Shown: positions 43,306 through 52,464 of the stretch, one piece after another
Position numbering within the stretch: the stretch's first letter is position 1
Layout of the letters: each line of letters starts with the position of its first letter
NCBI RefSeq assembly: GCF_016107395.1
Contig: NZ_JAAIKO010000001.1
Coordinates: forward strand, 768,356 to 832,355
Source of the DNA: Streptomyces fildesensis
Lineage (GTDB): Bacteria; Actinomycetota; Actinomycetes; Streptomycetales; Streptomycetaceae
Reading direction: 5' to 3'
Length of the DNA: 64,000 nucleotides
Translations under genes and position numbers: made by a program
The notes under the pieces: model-generated
Database searches by the model: none
What the model saw: the letters and a program-made list of their open reading frames with translations, nothing else
Told to the model about the DNA's origin: nothing

Positions 43306-44379
43306 TCAGACCCCGGCGTACGAGTGCTTGCCGGTGATGAAGATGTTCACGCCGTAGTAGTTGAAGATGAAGCACGCGAAGGCGACCAGCGCCAGCGCGG
43401 CGGCCTTGCGGCCCTTCCAGCCGGCGGTCGCGCGGGCGTGCAGGTAGCAGGCGTACGCGACCCAGGTGATGAACGACCAGGTCTCCTTGGGGTCCCAGCC
43501 CCAGTACCGGCCCCAGGCGGCCTGCGCCCAGATCGAACCCGCGATGACGGTGAACGTGTAGAGCGGGAAGACCAGCGCGTTCATCCGGTACGCGAATTTG
43601 TCGAGCGTCGCCGCGGACGGCAGCCGGTCCATGATGTTGGCCCAGGTGGGGTTCACCCTGCGGCCGGCGGTGAGCGCGGCTTCGTAGTAGTCGCGGAAGA
43701 GGAACAGGAACGTGCCCACCGCCGCGAGGTAGAAGACCGCGCCGGAGATGATCGCGCACGAGACGTGGATCCACAGCCAGTACGAGTGCAGCGCCGGGAC
43801 CAGCTGGTCGCTGTCGGTGTAGAGCACCGCGACGGCCAGGCCCAGGTCCAGCAGCACCGAGGTGACGAGGAAGAGCCCGATCCAGCGGACCCGCTTCTTC
43901 AGCGCCAGCAGGGCCAGGTACATGCCGACCGCGACCATGCCGAACGTGGTCGAGAACTCGTACATGTTGCCCCACGGCACCCGCTGTACGGAGGCGGCGC
44001 GGCACGCGACGGCGGCCAGGTGGAACACGAAGGCGAGCACGGTCAGCGAGACCGCGATCCGCCCGTACTTGTCGCCGTCCGCGTCGGTGCCGGCGGCGCC
44101 GGGGCCGTCCGGGATGCCGCGGTCGCTCGCCGTGGAGCGGGTGACGACCTTGGGACGCTCCAGGGTGGCGGTGCCGCCACCGCGCTGGACGACCTCGATC
44201 GCGGGAGCCGCCGCGGGTGCGGTCAGCGCCGCCGCGGTGATCGCGACCCGGCTGCGGCTGCCGAACACCCACTCGGCCATGTGCGCGAGGAAGGCGAGCG
44301 TGTAGACCGTCATGGCCGAGTAGATCAGGTAGTTGCTGTAGTTCGCGAAGTTCTCATTGACCGCGGCCGCGATAGTCAC
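43306..44379 (-). CDS. ccsB: Cytochrome c biogenesis protein CcsB (CcsA/ResC type haem exporter)
   Basis: The 357-residue multi-pass membrane protein has the family's tryptophan-rich WGRYWGWDPKETWSFITW haem-handling motif, several conserved His residues (including FHLAA and WIHVS) and about eight membrane helices. With ResB it forms the system II synthase that carries haem out and attaches it to CxxCH apocytochromes. GTG 44379 overlaps the resB stop by four bases; the longer frame to 44667 lies within resB and is not the start. It is the last gene of the tlpA-ccdA-resB-ccsB operon. Confidence 0.94.
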   Translation of the reverse strand: MTIAAAVNENFANYSNYLIYSAMTVYTLAFLAHMAEWVFGSRSRVAITAAALTAPAAAPAIEVVQRGGGTATLERPKVVTRSTASDRGIPDGPGAAGTDADGDKYGRIAVSLTVLAFVFHLAAVACRAASVQRVPWGNMYEFSTTFGMVAVGMYLALLALKKRVRWIGLFLVTSVLLDLGLAVAVLYTDSDQLVPALHSYWLWIHVSCAIISGAVFYLAAVGTFLFLFRDYYEAALTAGRRVNPTWANIMDRLPSAATLDKFAYRMNALVFPLYTFTVIAGSIWAQAAWGRYWGWDPKETWSFITWVAYACYLHARATAGWKGRKAAALALVAFACFIFNYYGVNIFITGKHSYAGV

Positions 44380-46187
44380 GCGCGCGCTCCTTCGTCTGGC
44401 AGGAGAGGTTCTTCCGAGGGGTCTGTGGCTGTGCCGCCGCCGGGGCCGCCGGGGTCCGGTAGCTGGGGCGCTTCGGGCAGCAGCCGGTAGGCGAGGTCCC
44501 CGATCTCGTCGGCGATCTTCGCGGACTCGCTGCGGCCGAGTCCGGCCAGCTCCACGACGGTCACCCCGTCCGCACCCGGGGTGGCCCGGATCCACACCCG
44601 GCGGCGCTGGATGAACAGCGAGCCGGCCAGACCCAGGATCGCGGCGACCGCGCTGCCGAGCGCCCACCCGTTGCCGACCTGGTGGGAGACCTGGAAGCTG
44701 GCCCAGGTCTTGACGCCGTCGAAGCGGATGGAGCCGCCGCCGTCCGGCAGTTGCAGGACCTGCCCGACGGCTAGCACCTGGCGGAGCGGCTGGCCGTCGG
44801 CGGCCTTGTACTGCTTCATCTTCTTGTCGTTGAGCTGGTACACGTTCTGCGGCAGGCCGCTGTCCATGCCCAGGTCGCCGTGGTAGGCGGTCAGGATCAG
44901 CGCGGGGCGGTCGAGCGCGGGGAACACCGAGTGCGGCCCCTGGATGTTGTCGATCACCATCGTCGGGGCGAAGATCCCGCTGAACGCCAGCTGGTCCTTG
45001 CCGCCCGCCTTGTTGCGGTAGTTGTCGGTGACCTTCACGACGCCGCGCGAGGTGAGACTGCCGTCACTCGGCAGGAACGGCGTCGGCCCCTGGTAGACGA
45101 CCGTGCCGCGGGCGTCCTTCACGGTGACGACCGGCGCGTAGCCGTGCCCGATCAGGTAGACCGTCTCACCGTCGATCTCCAGCGGCTTGTTCACCTCGAT
45201 CGAGGACTTGACCGGCTTGCCGTCCGCGCCCTTCCAGTAGTGGATGTTGGCGCGGAACGTCCGCGGGGTGCCCTTCTGCGGGCCGGTCCGCGCGTACGTG
45301 GCCTCGAAGCTGTCCAGCGAGAAGCCGAAGGGGTCCAGGTCGTCGGCGGTGTAGAAGGTGCCGGGCTTGAAGTCGTCGTACTGCGTGAGGTTGTTGGAGA
45401 AGCCGCCGCCCTCGACGATCAGCTTGCCGCCCTCGCCCTTCCACAGCGAACCGACCGCGAAGGAGATCAGCAGCCCGAAGAGCGCCAGGTGGAACATCAG
45501 GTTGCCGGCCTCGCGCAGGAAGCCCTTCTCGGACGCGACCGCGCCGCCGACCCGGTGGGTACGGAACCGGCGCCCGCGCATCAGCTGCTGCGCGGCGTCC
45601 AGCACCTCGTCCTCACCTGCCGCGGTGCGCCAGGTCGTGTACGCCGGCAGCCGGGTCAGATTGCGCGGCGCGGCCGGCGGCCGGGAGCGGAGCTGCCCGA
45701 CGAACTGCCAGCTGCGCGGCAGGATGCAGCCGGCCAGCGAGATGAACAGCAGGATGTAGATCGCCGAGAACCACGGCGAGCTGTAGACGTGGAACAGCCC
45801 GAGCGTCTCGTAGACCGGGGTGGCGTTGGGGTGCACGTCCTTCCACGCCTGCGCCTTGACCTCGTCGACGCTGGTCTGCGGGACCAGCGAGCCGGGGATC
45901 GCGGCCATGGACAGCAGGAAGAGCAGGATCAGGGCGATCCGCATCGACGTGAGCTGCCGCCACATCCAGCGCACCCAGCCGAAGCACTCGCGCAGCGTCC
46001 AGCCGACCGTGCCGCGCCAGCCTGGCCTGCGCACACCGCCGAAGGAGCCGGGCACCACCTGGCCGAGTTCCTCGACCGGCGCCGTCGACAGCTGCGCGCC
46101 CGCCGCGTCACGCTCCTCGACGTCACGCTCCTCGACCTCGCGTGCCTCGGCGTCGCGGGCGGTCTTCGGCCCGGATTCCGTACTCAT
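44376..46187 (-). CDS. resB: Cytochrome c biogenesis protein ResB
   Basis: The 603-residue protein has a charged cytoplasmic N-terminus (about 1-80), three membrane helices in the first 300 residues, a large extracytoplasmic beta-rich domain (about 280-530) and a final helix near 540, the standard ResB layout. Motifs include LFLLSMAAIPGSLVPQ and FHLALFGLLISFAVG. It partners CcsB in system II haem attachment. ATG 46187. The spacing to ccdA is three bases and its stop overlaps the ccsB start. Confidence 0.94.
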   Translation of the reverse strand: MSTESGPKTARDAEAREVEERDVEERDAAGAQLSTAPVEELGQVVPGSFGGVRRPGWRGTVGWTLRECFGWVRWMWRQLTSMRIALILLFLLSMAAIPGSLVPQTSVDEVKAQAWKDVHPNATPVYETLGLFHVYSSPWFSAIYILLFISLAGCILPRSWQFVGQLRSRPPAAPRNLTRLPAYTTWRTAAGEDEVLDAAQQLMRGRRFRTHRVGGAVASEKGFLREAGNLMFHLALFGLLISFAVGSLWKGEGGKLIVEGGGFSNNLTQYDDFKPGTFYTADDLDPFGFSLDSFEATYARTGPQKGTPRTFRANIHYWKGADGKPVKSSIEVNKPLEIDGETVYLIGHGYAPVVTVKDARGTVVYQGPTPFLPSDGSLTSRGVVKVTDNYRNKAGGKDQLAFSGIFAPTMVIDNIQGPHSVFPALDRPALILTAYHGDLGMDSGLPQNVYQLNDKKMKQYKAADGQPLRQVLAVGQVLQLPDGGGSIRFDGVKTWASFQVSHQVGNGWALGSAVAAILGLAGSLFIQRRRVWIRATPGADGVTVVELAGLGRSESAKIADEIGDLAYRLLPEAPQLPDPGGPGGGTATDPSEEPLLPDEGARA

Positions 46188-46190
46188 GAA

Positions 46191-46928
46191 TCAGACCCCA
46201 GGGGTGAAGTTGGTGGACCAGGTCTGCATGGAGAAGACCATGTCGTCCCATACGCCGGTGAGCAGCAGCACACCGACGACGACGAGCATGCCGCCACCGA
46301 TCCGCATGACCCACACATAGTGCCGCTTGACCCAGCCGAACGCGCCCAGTACGCGGCGGAAGGCCACGGCGGCGACGATGAACGGCAGGCCGAGGCCCAC
46401 GCAGTAGAAGACGGTGAGCAGCGCCCCGCGCCCCGCGCTCGCCTCGTTGAAGGCCAGCGCCTGCACGGCGCCCAGCGTCGGACCGACGCACGGCGCCCAG
46501 CCGACGCCGAAGAGCACACCGAGCAGGGGCGCGCCGACCAGCCCCATCGCGGGCTTGCGGTGGAAGCGGAGGTCGCGCTGGGTCAGACCGCCCAGTATCC
46601 CCATGAAGGCGAGGCCCATGAGGATCGTGGCGACGCCGAGCACCTGGGAAATGATCTCCTTGTGCTCCTGCAGCCGCAGCCCGAAGTAGCCGAAGAGCGC
46701 CCCGCCGGACACGAAGACCGCGGTGAAGCCGAGGACGAACAGCGACGCGCCGGCGACCATCCGGCCGCGCTTGGCCTCGGCCAGGTCGGCGCCTGACGTG
46801 CCGGTCACGTAGGAGAGGTAGCCGGGCACCAGCGGCAGGACGCACGGGGAGAAGAAGGAGACCAGGCCGCCGAGCATCGCGATCGGGATCGCGAGGAGCA
46901 GCGCCCCGGAGGAGACCGTCTCGGTCAC
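46191..46928 (-). CDS. ccdA: Thiol-disulfide transmembrane transporter CcdA
   Basis: The 245-residue protein has six membrane helices with the two redox cysteines of CcdA: SFFSPCVLPLVPGYLS in helix 1 and VGWAPCVGPTLGAV in helix 4. It passes electrons from cytosolic thioredoxin to the exported thiol reductase TlpA/ResA, keeping apocytochrome cysteines reduced. The GTG start lies one base after the tlpA stop, so the genes are coupled. Confidence 0.95.
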   Translation of the reverse strand: MTETVSSGALLLAIPIAMLGGLVSFFSPCVLPLVPGYLSYVTGTSGADLAEAKRGRMVAGASLFVLGFTAVFVSGGALFGYFGLRLQEHKEIISQVLGVATILMGLAFMGILGGLTQRDLRFHRKPAMGLVGAPLLGVLFGVGWAPCVGPTLGAVQALAFNEASAGRGALLTVFYCVGLGLPFIVAAVAFRRVLGAFGWVKRHYVWVMRIGGGMLVVVGVLLLTGVWDDMVFSMQTWSTNFTPGV

Positions 46929-46929
46929 G

Positions 46930-47541
46930 TCACTTCTCCGCGACGATCGGGTCGAGCGCCTGGCGCAGGCTGTCCTCGCCGACGGCCTTGAGGATCCGCA
47001 CGGCGATCCGGCCGTCCCGGTCGATGATCAGGGTGTTCGGGATGCCCTGCGGGTTGAGGCTGCCCTTGGGGAACTTCAGCATGAGCTTCCCGTTGGGGTC
47101 GTAGAAGCTCGGGTACGGGATGTCGAACTGCGTCTCGAAGCCGTTCGCGTTGACCTTCGTGGCATCGCGCATGTTGATCCCGAGGAACTCGACGCCCTCG
47201 GCCTTGGTGGCGTTGGCCACCTTGACCAGGTGCGGAGCCTCGGCGCGGCAGGGGTCGCACCACGAGCCCCAGACGTTGAGGACGACGACCTTGCCCTTGT
47301 AGTCGGCCAGGTTCAACTGCTTGCCGTCGACCGACTCCCCGGAGATGGCGGGGGCGGCGAGCCGGTCGCCCTTGGCCACCCGGGAGATCTCACCCGAGCC
47401 GCCGACGAAGTTGGTACCGCTGCCGCCGGAGGACGAGCCGCTGCTGGAACAGGCCGAGAGCGCCAGCGCCAGCGCGGCGACTCCTGCCAGTGCCGCGGCA
47501 CGGCGGAGCGGGCGGCGTCGGCGGGCACGCGTAGGACTCAT
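46930..47541 (-). CDS. TlpA/ResA-type thioredoxin-like lipoprotein
   Basis: The 203-residue protein has a lipoprotein signal (LALALSACSS) followed by a Ser/Gly-rich linker and a thioredoxin domain with the active site WCDPC in WGSWCDPCRAEAP and the later GIPNTLIIDRDG cis-Pro region. It should reduce apocytochrome c cysteines outside the cell, with electrons from CcdA encoded next to it. ATG 47541; it is the first gene of the cytochrome c maturation operon. Confidence 0.94.
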   Translation of the reverse strand: MSPTRARRRRPLRRAAALAGVAALALALSACSSSGSSSGGSGTNFVGGSGEISRVAKGDRLAAPAISGESVDGKQLNLADYKGKVVVLNVWGSWCDPCRAEAPHLVKVANATKAEGVEFLGINMRDATKVNANGFETQFDIPYPSFYDPNGKLMLKFPKGSLNPQGIPNTLIIDRDGRIAVRILKAVGEDSLRQALDPIVAEK

Positions 47542-47678
47542 GTGAAAAGTTTCGCATGCGTCGTCCGGCGATCTTTCGCGCCCCCGACACTGACGCCAAA
47601 AGCGGCAATTGCCCCAAGTAAGGATCAGGTAGCGGGACCGGCCGCGCCGCCCCTGACCACGCGCTGCCTACGGGGTGC

Positions 47679-48965
47679 CTACGTGGTGGCCGCCGTCGTC
47701 GGGGAGGCGGGGGTACCGGCCGCGCCCTCCGGCGCGAGGTACGCCTTCCAGCCGCCCGCCGGCTTCTGCCCCACGTCCAGCCGGCGCAGCTTGCCGAGCA
47801 CCTTCGGGTCCTGCGCGTCGAGCCAGTCCACGTACTGCCGGAAGGAGACCAGCCGGACGTCCTTCTTCTCCTGGCCGGCGATGTGCTTGAACGCCTCCTC
47901 GACGGCGTTCATGTAGATGCCGCCGTTCCACTTCTCGAAGTGGTTGCCGATGTAGAAGGGCGCGCGGTTCGTCTCGTACGCGCGCTGGAAGCCCGCGATG
48001 TACGAGGCGGCGGCCTGCCGCTGCCAGCCCGGGTAGTTGCTCGGGTCGCTCTGGGTGGCGTTCTTCGACTGGTTCGCGAGCATGTTGTAGTCCATGGAGA
48101 GGACCTCGAAGGAGTGGCCGGGGAACGGGATGAGCTGCAGCGGCAGGTCCCAGAGCCCGCCACGCTTCTCGGGCCAGACCTGCCGGCCACCCGGCGAGCT
48201 CGCGTCGTAGCGCCAGCCGAGCTTGTGGGCGGTCGGCAGCAGGTTGTCCTGGCCGAGCAGGCACGGCGTGCGGGCGCCGACGAGCTCCTTGTCGTAGTCG
48301 AACGGCAGCGGGGCCTCGTCCTTGAGCCCGGTGTTGGTCTTCCAGTTCTTGACGAACGACTTGGCCTGGTCGATCTCGCTCTGCCACTGGGTCGGCGTCC
48401 AGTTCCCGACGGTGCCGCGGCCCGAGCAGAAGTGCCCGTTGAAGTGCGTGCCGATCTCGTGGCCCTCGGTCCAGGCCTCACGGATGTTGTCCAGCGTCAT
48501 CTTGACGTGCTCGTCGGTCAGGTAGCCGATGTCCGACGCGCCCAGGTTGTTGTTCGGCGGGTCGTACAGCCGCTTCTTCGACTCGGGCAGCAGGTACAGC
48601 CCGGACAGGAAGAACGTCATCGACGCGCCGTTGTCCTTGGCGAGCTTGCGGAAGCGCGGGAACAGGCCGTTCCCGACCTCGCCCGCGCCGTCCCACGAGA
48701 AGATCACGAACTGCGGCGGCGTCTGGCCCGGCTCCATCCGCTCCGGCTTCGGCTGGCCCGGCTGGGGTCCGGTGTTCGCGGTGGAGCCGTCCCCGATCAG
48801 CTGAACCGTTTTCTCGGGCTCCTTCTGGCCGGTGGCCCCGCCCGGCTTGGTCCCGTTGCCGCCGGTCTTGCCTCCGTCGCCCCCCGAGGAGCATCCGGCC
48901 GCAGCCGCACCGACCGCGACTCCGGCAGTGGCCGTGAGCAGACTCCTACGGGTCATGGCGCGCAT
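47679..48965 (-). CDS. Secreted polysaccharide deacetylase-like lipoprotein (Tat signal)
   Basis: The roughly 428-residue protein starts with a twin-arginine signal and lipobox (MTRRSLLTATAGVAVG, then AAGCSS). The mature part has a NodB-like barrel with FVIFSWDGAG (only one of the two motif-1 Asp residues) and HEIGTHFNGHF (His pair of motif 2). ATG 48965 follows GGGGATG; starts at 48977 or 48956 are possible. The altered motif 1 leaves catalytic ability uncertain. It lies between the cytochrome c maturation genes and the mutase-like gene, on the same strand. Confidence 0.87.
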   Translation of the reverse strand: MRAMTRRSLLTATAGVAVGAAAAGCSSGGDGGKTGGNGTKPGGATGQKEPEKTVQLIGDGSTANTGPQPGQPKPERMEPGQTPPQFVIFSWDGAGEVGNGLFPRFRKLAKDNGASMTFFLSGLYLLPESKKRLYDPPNNNLGASDIGYLTDEHVKMTLDNIREAWTEGHEIGTHFNGHFCSGRGTVGNWTPTQWQSEIDQAKSFVKNWKTNTGLKDEAPLPFDYDKELVGARTPCLLGQDNLLPTAHKLGWRYDASSPGGRQVWPEKRGGLWDLPLQLIPFPGHSFEVLSMDYNMLANQSKNATQSDPSNYPGWQRQAAASYIAGFQRAYETNRAPFYIGNHFEKWNGGIYMNAVEEAFKHIAGQEKKDVRLVSFRQYVDWLDAQDPKVLGKLRRLDVGQKPAGGWKAYLAPEGAAGTPASPTTAATT

Positions 48966-49206
48966 GTACATCCCCATTTCTCGGGCCTCATGGATGGCGA
49001 TCACGAAAAAGGTGGCCACCATCCAGGACGGCTGTCACAGCCGTACGGTTACCGAAAAGTCAGAAAAATCCCACCGGTTAGCTCAATTGGCGCACGTAAG
49101 CGCCCTCAGGAACACCGGATTGACCCATTGGATCGACCCTTTCGGCCAATCCAACAGGCCGCCCCGGCGGATGACCAGGGCCGCGGCGGCGCCGGCCCGG
49201 ACCTGC

Positions 49207-49920
49207 CTACGCCCCGAAGCCCTTCGATCCGCCCTTCACCGGCTTCGCGCCCGCCAGCAGATGCGAGGGCACCAGATCGCGGGCCGGTTCCGCGTAGCCG
49301 ACCGACACGATCTTGTCGCCCTGGTATGTGAAACTCGTCACACTGGCGAGCGTGCACTGCCGCTTGCGCGGGTCGTGCCACAGCCGGTGCCGTTCGACGA
49401 AGCTGCGGGTGATCCAGATCGGCAGCTGGTGGCTGACGCAGACCGCCTCGTGGCCGCGCGCCGCGTCCCGGGCCGCGCCGAGCGCCGCCATCATCCGCAC
49501 GACCTGGTCGACGTAGGGCTCGCCCCAGCTCGGCTTGAACGGGTTGGTGAGGTGCTTCCAGTTCGACGGGTTCTTCAGTGCCCCGTCGCCGACGCCGAAG
49601 GTCTTGCCCTGGAAGACGTTCTCCGCCTCGATCAGCCGCGGGTCCGAGGCGATCTCCAGCCCGTGCGGGGCCGCGATCGGCACCGCCGTCTCCTGCGCCC
49701 GCTCCAGCGGGGACGACACGACATACGTGATGTCGCGGCCCGCCAGGTGCTCGCCGACCCGGTCGGCCATCTTCCGGCCCAGCTCCGACAGGTGGTAGCC
49801 GGGCAGCCGCCCGTAGAGCACACCCGACGGGTTCTCCACCTCGCCGTGCCGCATCAGGTGGACCACGGTGATCTCTGTGTCGTCAGTCATGCCGCTCATC
49901 TTTCCGTCGTCCCCGCTCAT
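49207..49920 (-). CDS. Histidine phosphatase (phosphoglycerate mutase-like)
   Basis: The 237-residue protein has the RHGE motif ([15 protein letters not shown]) with the phosphorylated His, Arg and the second His in [11 protein letters not shown]. It belongs to the histidine phosphatase superfamily; substrate unknown. ATG 49920 overlaps the hemL stop (ATGA); an internal ATG at 49890 is the other choice. The coupling to hemL suggests a role near tetrapyrrole or cofactor metabolism, but this is not proven. Confidence 0.92.
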   Translation of the reverse strand: MSGDDGKMSGMTDDTEITVVHLMRHGEVENPSGVLYGRLPGYHLSELGRKMADRVGEHLAGRDITYVVSSPLERAQETAVPIAAPHGLEIASDPRLIEAENVFQGKTFGVGDGALKNPSNWKHLTNPFKPSWGEPYVDQVVRMMAALGAARDAARGHEAVCVSHQLPIWITRSFVERHRLWHDPRKRQCTLASVTSFTYQGDKIVSVGYAEPARDLVPSHLLAGAKPVKGGSKGFGA

Positions 49921-51230
49921 TCCGTCGCCTCGGCCGCGGCGCGCGCCGCGGCCGGCAGCGCGGCGGCGATCCGCTCGATCGCCGCGTCGTCGTGGGCCGC
50001 CGAAACGAACCAGGACTCGAAGGCCGACGGCGGCAGGTAGACGCCGTGCGCCAGCATCGAGTGGAAGAACCCGGTGAAGCGGAACGCCTGCTGCCGCTTC
50101 GCCTCGTCGTAGTTGGTCACCTGCTCGTCGGTGAAGAACACCGAGAACATGTTCCCGGCCTTCTGCAGCCGGTGGGCGACGCCCTCCTTGGTGAGCGCCT
50201 CGCTGACCAGCGACGACACCCGCTCGGACACCGCGTCCACGGTCGCGTACACCGCGTCGTCGCAGAGCCGCAGCTGCGCCAGACCCGCCGCGGTCGCCAC
50301 CGGATTACCCGACAGCGTGCCTGCCTGGTAGACCGGACCGGCCGGTGCGAGATGGCCCATGACGTCCGCGCGGCCACCGAATGCGGCGGCCGGGAAGCCG
50401 CCGCCCATGACCTTGCCGAAGGTCATCAGGTCGGGTTCGACACCGTCGAGCCCGAACCAGCCGGCCTTCGAAACACGGAAGCCCGTCATCACCTCGTCGG
50501 AGATGTAGAGCGCGCCGTTCTCCGCACAGAGGCTCTTCAGCCCGGCGTTGAAGCCCGCCGCGGGCGGCACCACACCCATGTTGCCGGGCGACGCCTCGGT
50601 GATCACACACGCGATCTCGCCGGGGTGCGCGGCGAACGCCGCCCGCACGGCCTCGAGATCGTTGTACGGCAGCACGATCGTGTCGCCGGCCTGCGCGCCC
50701 GTCACCCCGGGCGTGTCCGGCAACCCGAACGTGGCGACCCCGGAACCGGCCGCCGCCAGCAGCGCGTCCACATGACCGTGGTAGCAACCAGCGAACTTCA
50801 CCACCTTGGCCCGGCCCGTGAAGCCACGCGCCAGCCTGATCGCCGACATGGTCGCCTCGGTCCCGGACGACACCAGGCGGACCTGCTCCACCGGGCCGAT
50901 CCGCGCCACGATCTCCTCGCCCAGCAGCACCTCCCCCTCACCGGGGGTGCCGAAGGAGGTACCGCGCGTCACGGCCTCCTGTACGGCGCCGATCACCTCC
51001 GGGTGCGCGTGGCCGAGGATCATCGGACCCCACGAGCACACGAGGTCGACGTACTCCCTGCCGTCGGCGTCCGTGAGGTACGGACCCTTCCCGGACACCA
51101 TGAACCGGGGCGTACCGCCCACCGCGCGGAAGGCGCGGACCGGGGAGTTCACACCTCCGGGCGTCACGGCGGCAGCTCGGTCGAACAGAACCTGCGAAAC
51201 TGGGGCTTCGTACGGATAGCTCACAGGCAC
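49917..51230 (-). CDS. hemL: Glutamate-1-semialdehyde 2,1-aminomutase
   Basis: The 437-residue class III aminotransferase-fold enzyme has the PLP lysine (about 273) in [11 protein letters not shown], the [10 protein letters not shown] motif and [23 protein letters not shown] features (seen as [15 protein letters not shown]). It converts glutamate-1-semialdehyde to 5-aminolevulinate, the C5 route to haem. GTG 51230 starts [12 protein letters not shown] 51224 is an alternative. Its stop overlaps the mutase-like gene start. Haem supply beside cytochrome c maturation genes makes functional sense. Confidence 0.95.
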   Translation of the reverse strand: MPVSYPYEAPVSQVLFDRAAAVTPGGVNSPVRAFRAVGGTPRFMVSGKGPYLTDADGREYVDLVCSWGPMILGHAHPEVIGAVQEAVTRGTSFGTPGEGEVLLGEEIVARIGPVEQVRLVSSGTEATMSAIRLARGFTGRAKVVKFAGCYHGHVDALLAAAGSGVATFGLPDTPGVTGAQAGDTIVLPYNDLEAVRAAFAAHPGEIACVITEASPGNMGVVPPAAGFNAGLKSLCAENGALYISDEVMTGFRVSKAGWFGLDGVEPDLMTFGKVMGGGFPAAAFGGRADVMGHLAPAGPVYQAGTLSGNPVATAAGLAQLRLCDDAVYATVDAVSERVSSLVSEALTKEGVAHRLQKAGNMFSVFFTDEQVTNYDEAKRQQAFRFTGFFHSMLAHGVYLPPSAFESWFVSAAHDDAAIERIAAALPAAARAAAEATE

Positions 51231-51465
51231 ATGCTCTCAAACGCCGGGCGTTGCGCGCGCAGGTCTCGACCCGGCATCTGAGACGATGATCGGGTTGCGC
51301 GGTTGGGTCTGTGAATGGTCGGGTAGTGAAATGCAGCGCGGTGGCGAACTGGGCGAGGGAACGGGCGACCACGAGCCCCAACACGCCCGGCCCACCGGCA
51401 GGCGTCGTCGGTCCGCCGATCGCGATCGCAGAGCAGCCGCGGAGAGTGGGAGCAGGGGTGGCCGA

Positions 51466-51900
51466 GTGGGGGTGACCTACAAGTACTTCGGGGCACCCGA
51501 TGGCGCCACAGCCGCCCGGGTCCCGATCTCCATGCGCCCCGAGGAGCTCGGCGGTGACGAGCTCGGCAACGGCATGTACACCAAGGTCAAGCCGGAGACC
51601 ATGGCCGCCATGGTGCTCACCGGCATCGAGGGCATACCCCCGGCCAAGGTCCCGCCGCTGGAACTCGTCGTCCTCCACCCGGACTACGCCGTCGTCAAGC
51701 TCCCCATGAGCGTTGTGGAACCCCTCCGCAAGGCCGGCGAAGAGGAACTCGGCGCCGCCGCCTTCATCTGGTCCACCGTCCCGGACCGGCGCGGCCCCCG
51801 AGATGCCTTCGTCATCTACCAGATGCTCCATGAATGGCAGGGCTTCGCGTCCCGCTGCCATGAGGCCGGCCACCAGCTGTACTGCCTGGTCTGGCCCTGA
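51466..51900 (+). CDS. Conserved-type protein of unknown function
   Basis: A roughly 144-residue protein begins near VGVTYKYFGAPDGATAARVP. It looks soluble, alpha/beta, with ALELVVLHPDYAVVKLP-type strands (seen as LELVVLHPDYAVVKLP) and a C-terminal helix FVIYQMLHEWQGFA. No family is recognised. GTG 51466 follows AGGGGTGG; the frame is open back to 51286, but the upstream part is Arg-rich and not protein-like. It is divergent from hemL. Confidence 0.75.
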   Translation: MGVTYKYFGAPDGATAARVPISMRPEELGGDELGNGMYTKVKPETMAAMVLTGIEGIPPAKVPPLELVVLHPDYAVVKLPMSVVEPLRKAGEEELGAAAFIWSTVPDRRGPRDAFVIYQMLHEWQGFASRCHEAGHQLYCLVWP

Positions 51901-51930
51901 CCTGCCACGCTTCGCCCGATTTCGCCCGTA

Positions 51931-51955
51931 CGCCCGAATGCGCACTTTCGGGGCG
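51931..51955 (+). terminator. Weak hairpin after the unknown gene
   Basis: CGCCCGAA pairs with TTCGGGGCG (one bulged G) around TGCGCACT, 31 bases after the stop codon. It may be a terminator or part of the promoter of the following secreted-protein gene. Confidence 0.4.
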
Positions 51956-52007
51956 AATATGCCCACCTCGGCGGGATAAGGTCGACTCCCCCTGACAGGG
52001 AGTCATG

Positions 52008-52346
52008 ATGCGGTCACACATGGTTACGATTCTGGGCGCTCTCGCCTCCGCCGCCCTGCTCATGGTGGCGGTGCCTGGTTCCGCGCAGGCTGCCACCGGC
52101 ACCCTCACCATCAACGGCGTCGACCACGTCGACCCGGTGGGCTGCTTCGACCTCACTCCCCCCGACTCGTCCAATGGCGGTTCGAGTGCCACGCCGGATC
52201 CCATGCCGGTCAAGAACAACACGGACAAGGTCGTCGTGGTGTGGGACACCTGGGAGTGCAACACCGACGCGAACGATCAGGTTTCGACCATCCAGCCGGG
52301 CGCGGAAGCCTCGGTCGACGCCGATTCGAGCGTCTCGGTCGAGTGA
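52008..52346 (+). CDS. Small secreted protein
   Basis: The 112-residue product has a Sec signal peptide (about 1-27: LGALASAALLMVAVPG, then SAQA) and a mature acidic domain of about 85 residues with two cysteines (VGCFDL and WECNTD) that could form a disulfide. It has no recognised family. ATG 52008 has GGGAG at five bases; the ATG at 52005 is too close. It is monocistronic and ends before a strong hairpin. Confidence 0.8.
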   Translation: MRSHMVTILGALASAALLMVAVPGSAQAATGTLTINGVDHVDPVGCFDLTPPDSSNGGSSATPDPMPVKNNTDKVVVVWDTWECNTDANDQVSTIQPGAEASVDADSSVSVE

Positions 52347-52391
52347 TCACGGCCGTCGGCGCGGTCGGACAAGACCGCCGGATGTGACCCT

Positions 52392-52430
52392 CCGATCGCG
52401 CGGACCGCTTCGACCGGGGTCCGCGCGATC
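52392..52430. terminator. Bidirectional terminator
   Basis: A perfect 14-base-pair stem, CGATCGCGCGGACC with its complement, has an 11-base loop. It lies between the convergent small secreted protein and GHL10 hydrolase genes. Confidence 0.85.
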
Positions 52431-52464
52431 GTCGTTCACCGGATCGGCGCGGGGCCGGCCGGGG

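Noticed and set aside
49072..49140. tRNA-like piece (GTTAGCTCAATTGGC) upstream of the deacetylase gene
   Set aside because: It resembles a D-arm, but the matching D-stem half, anticodon stem and T-arm are missing, so no cloverleaf forms.
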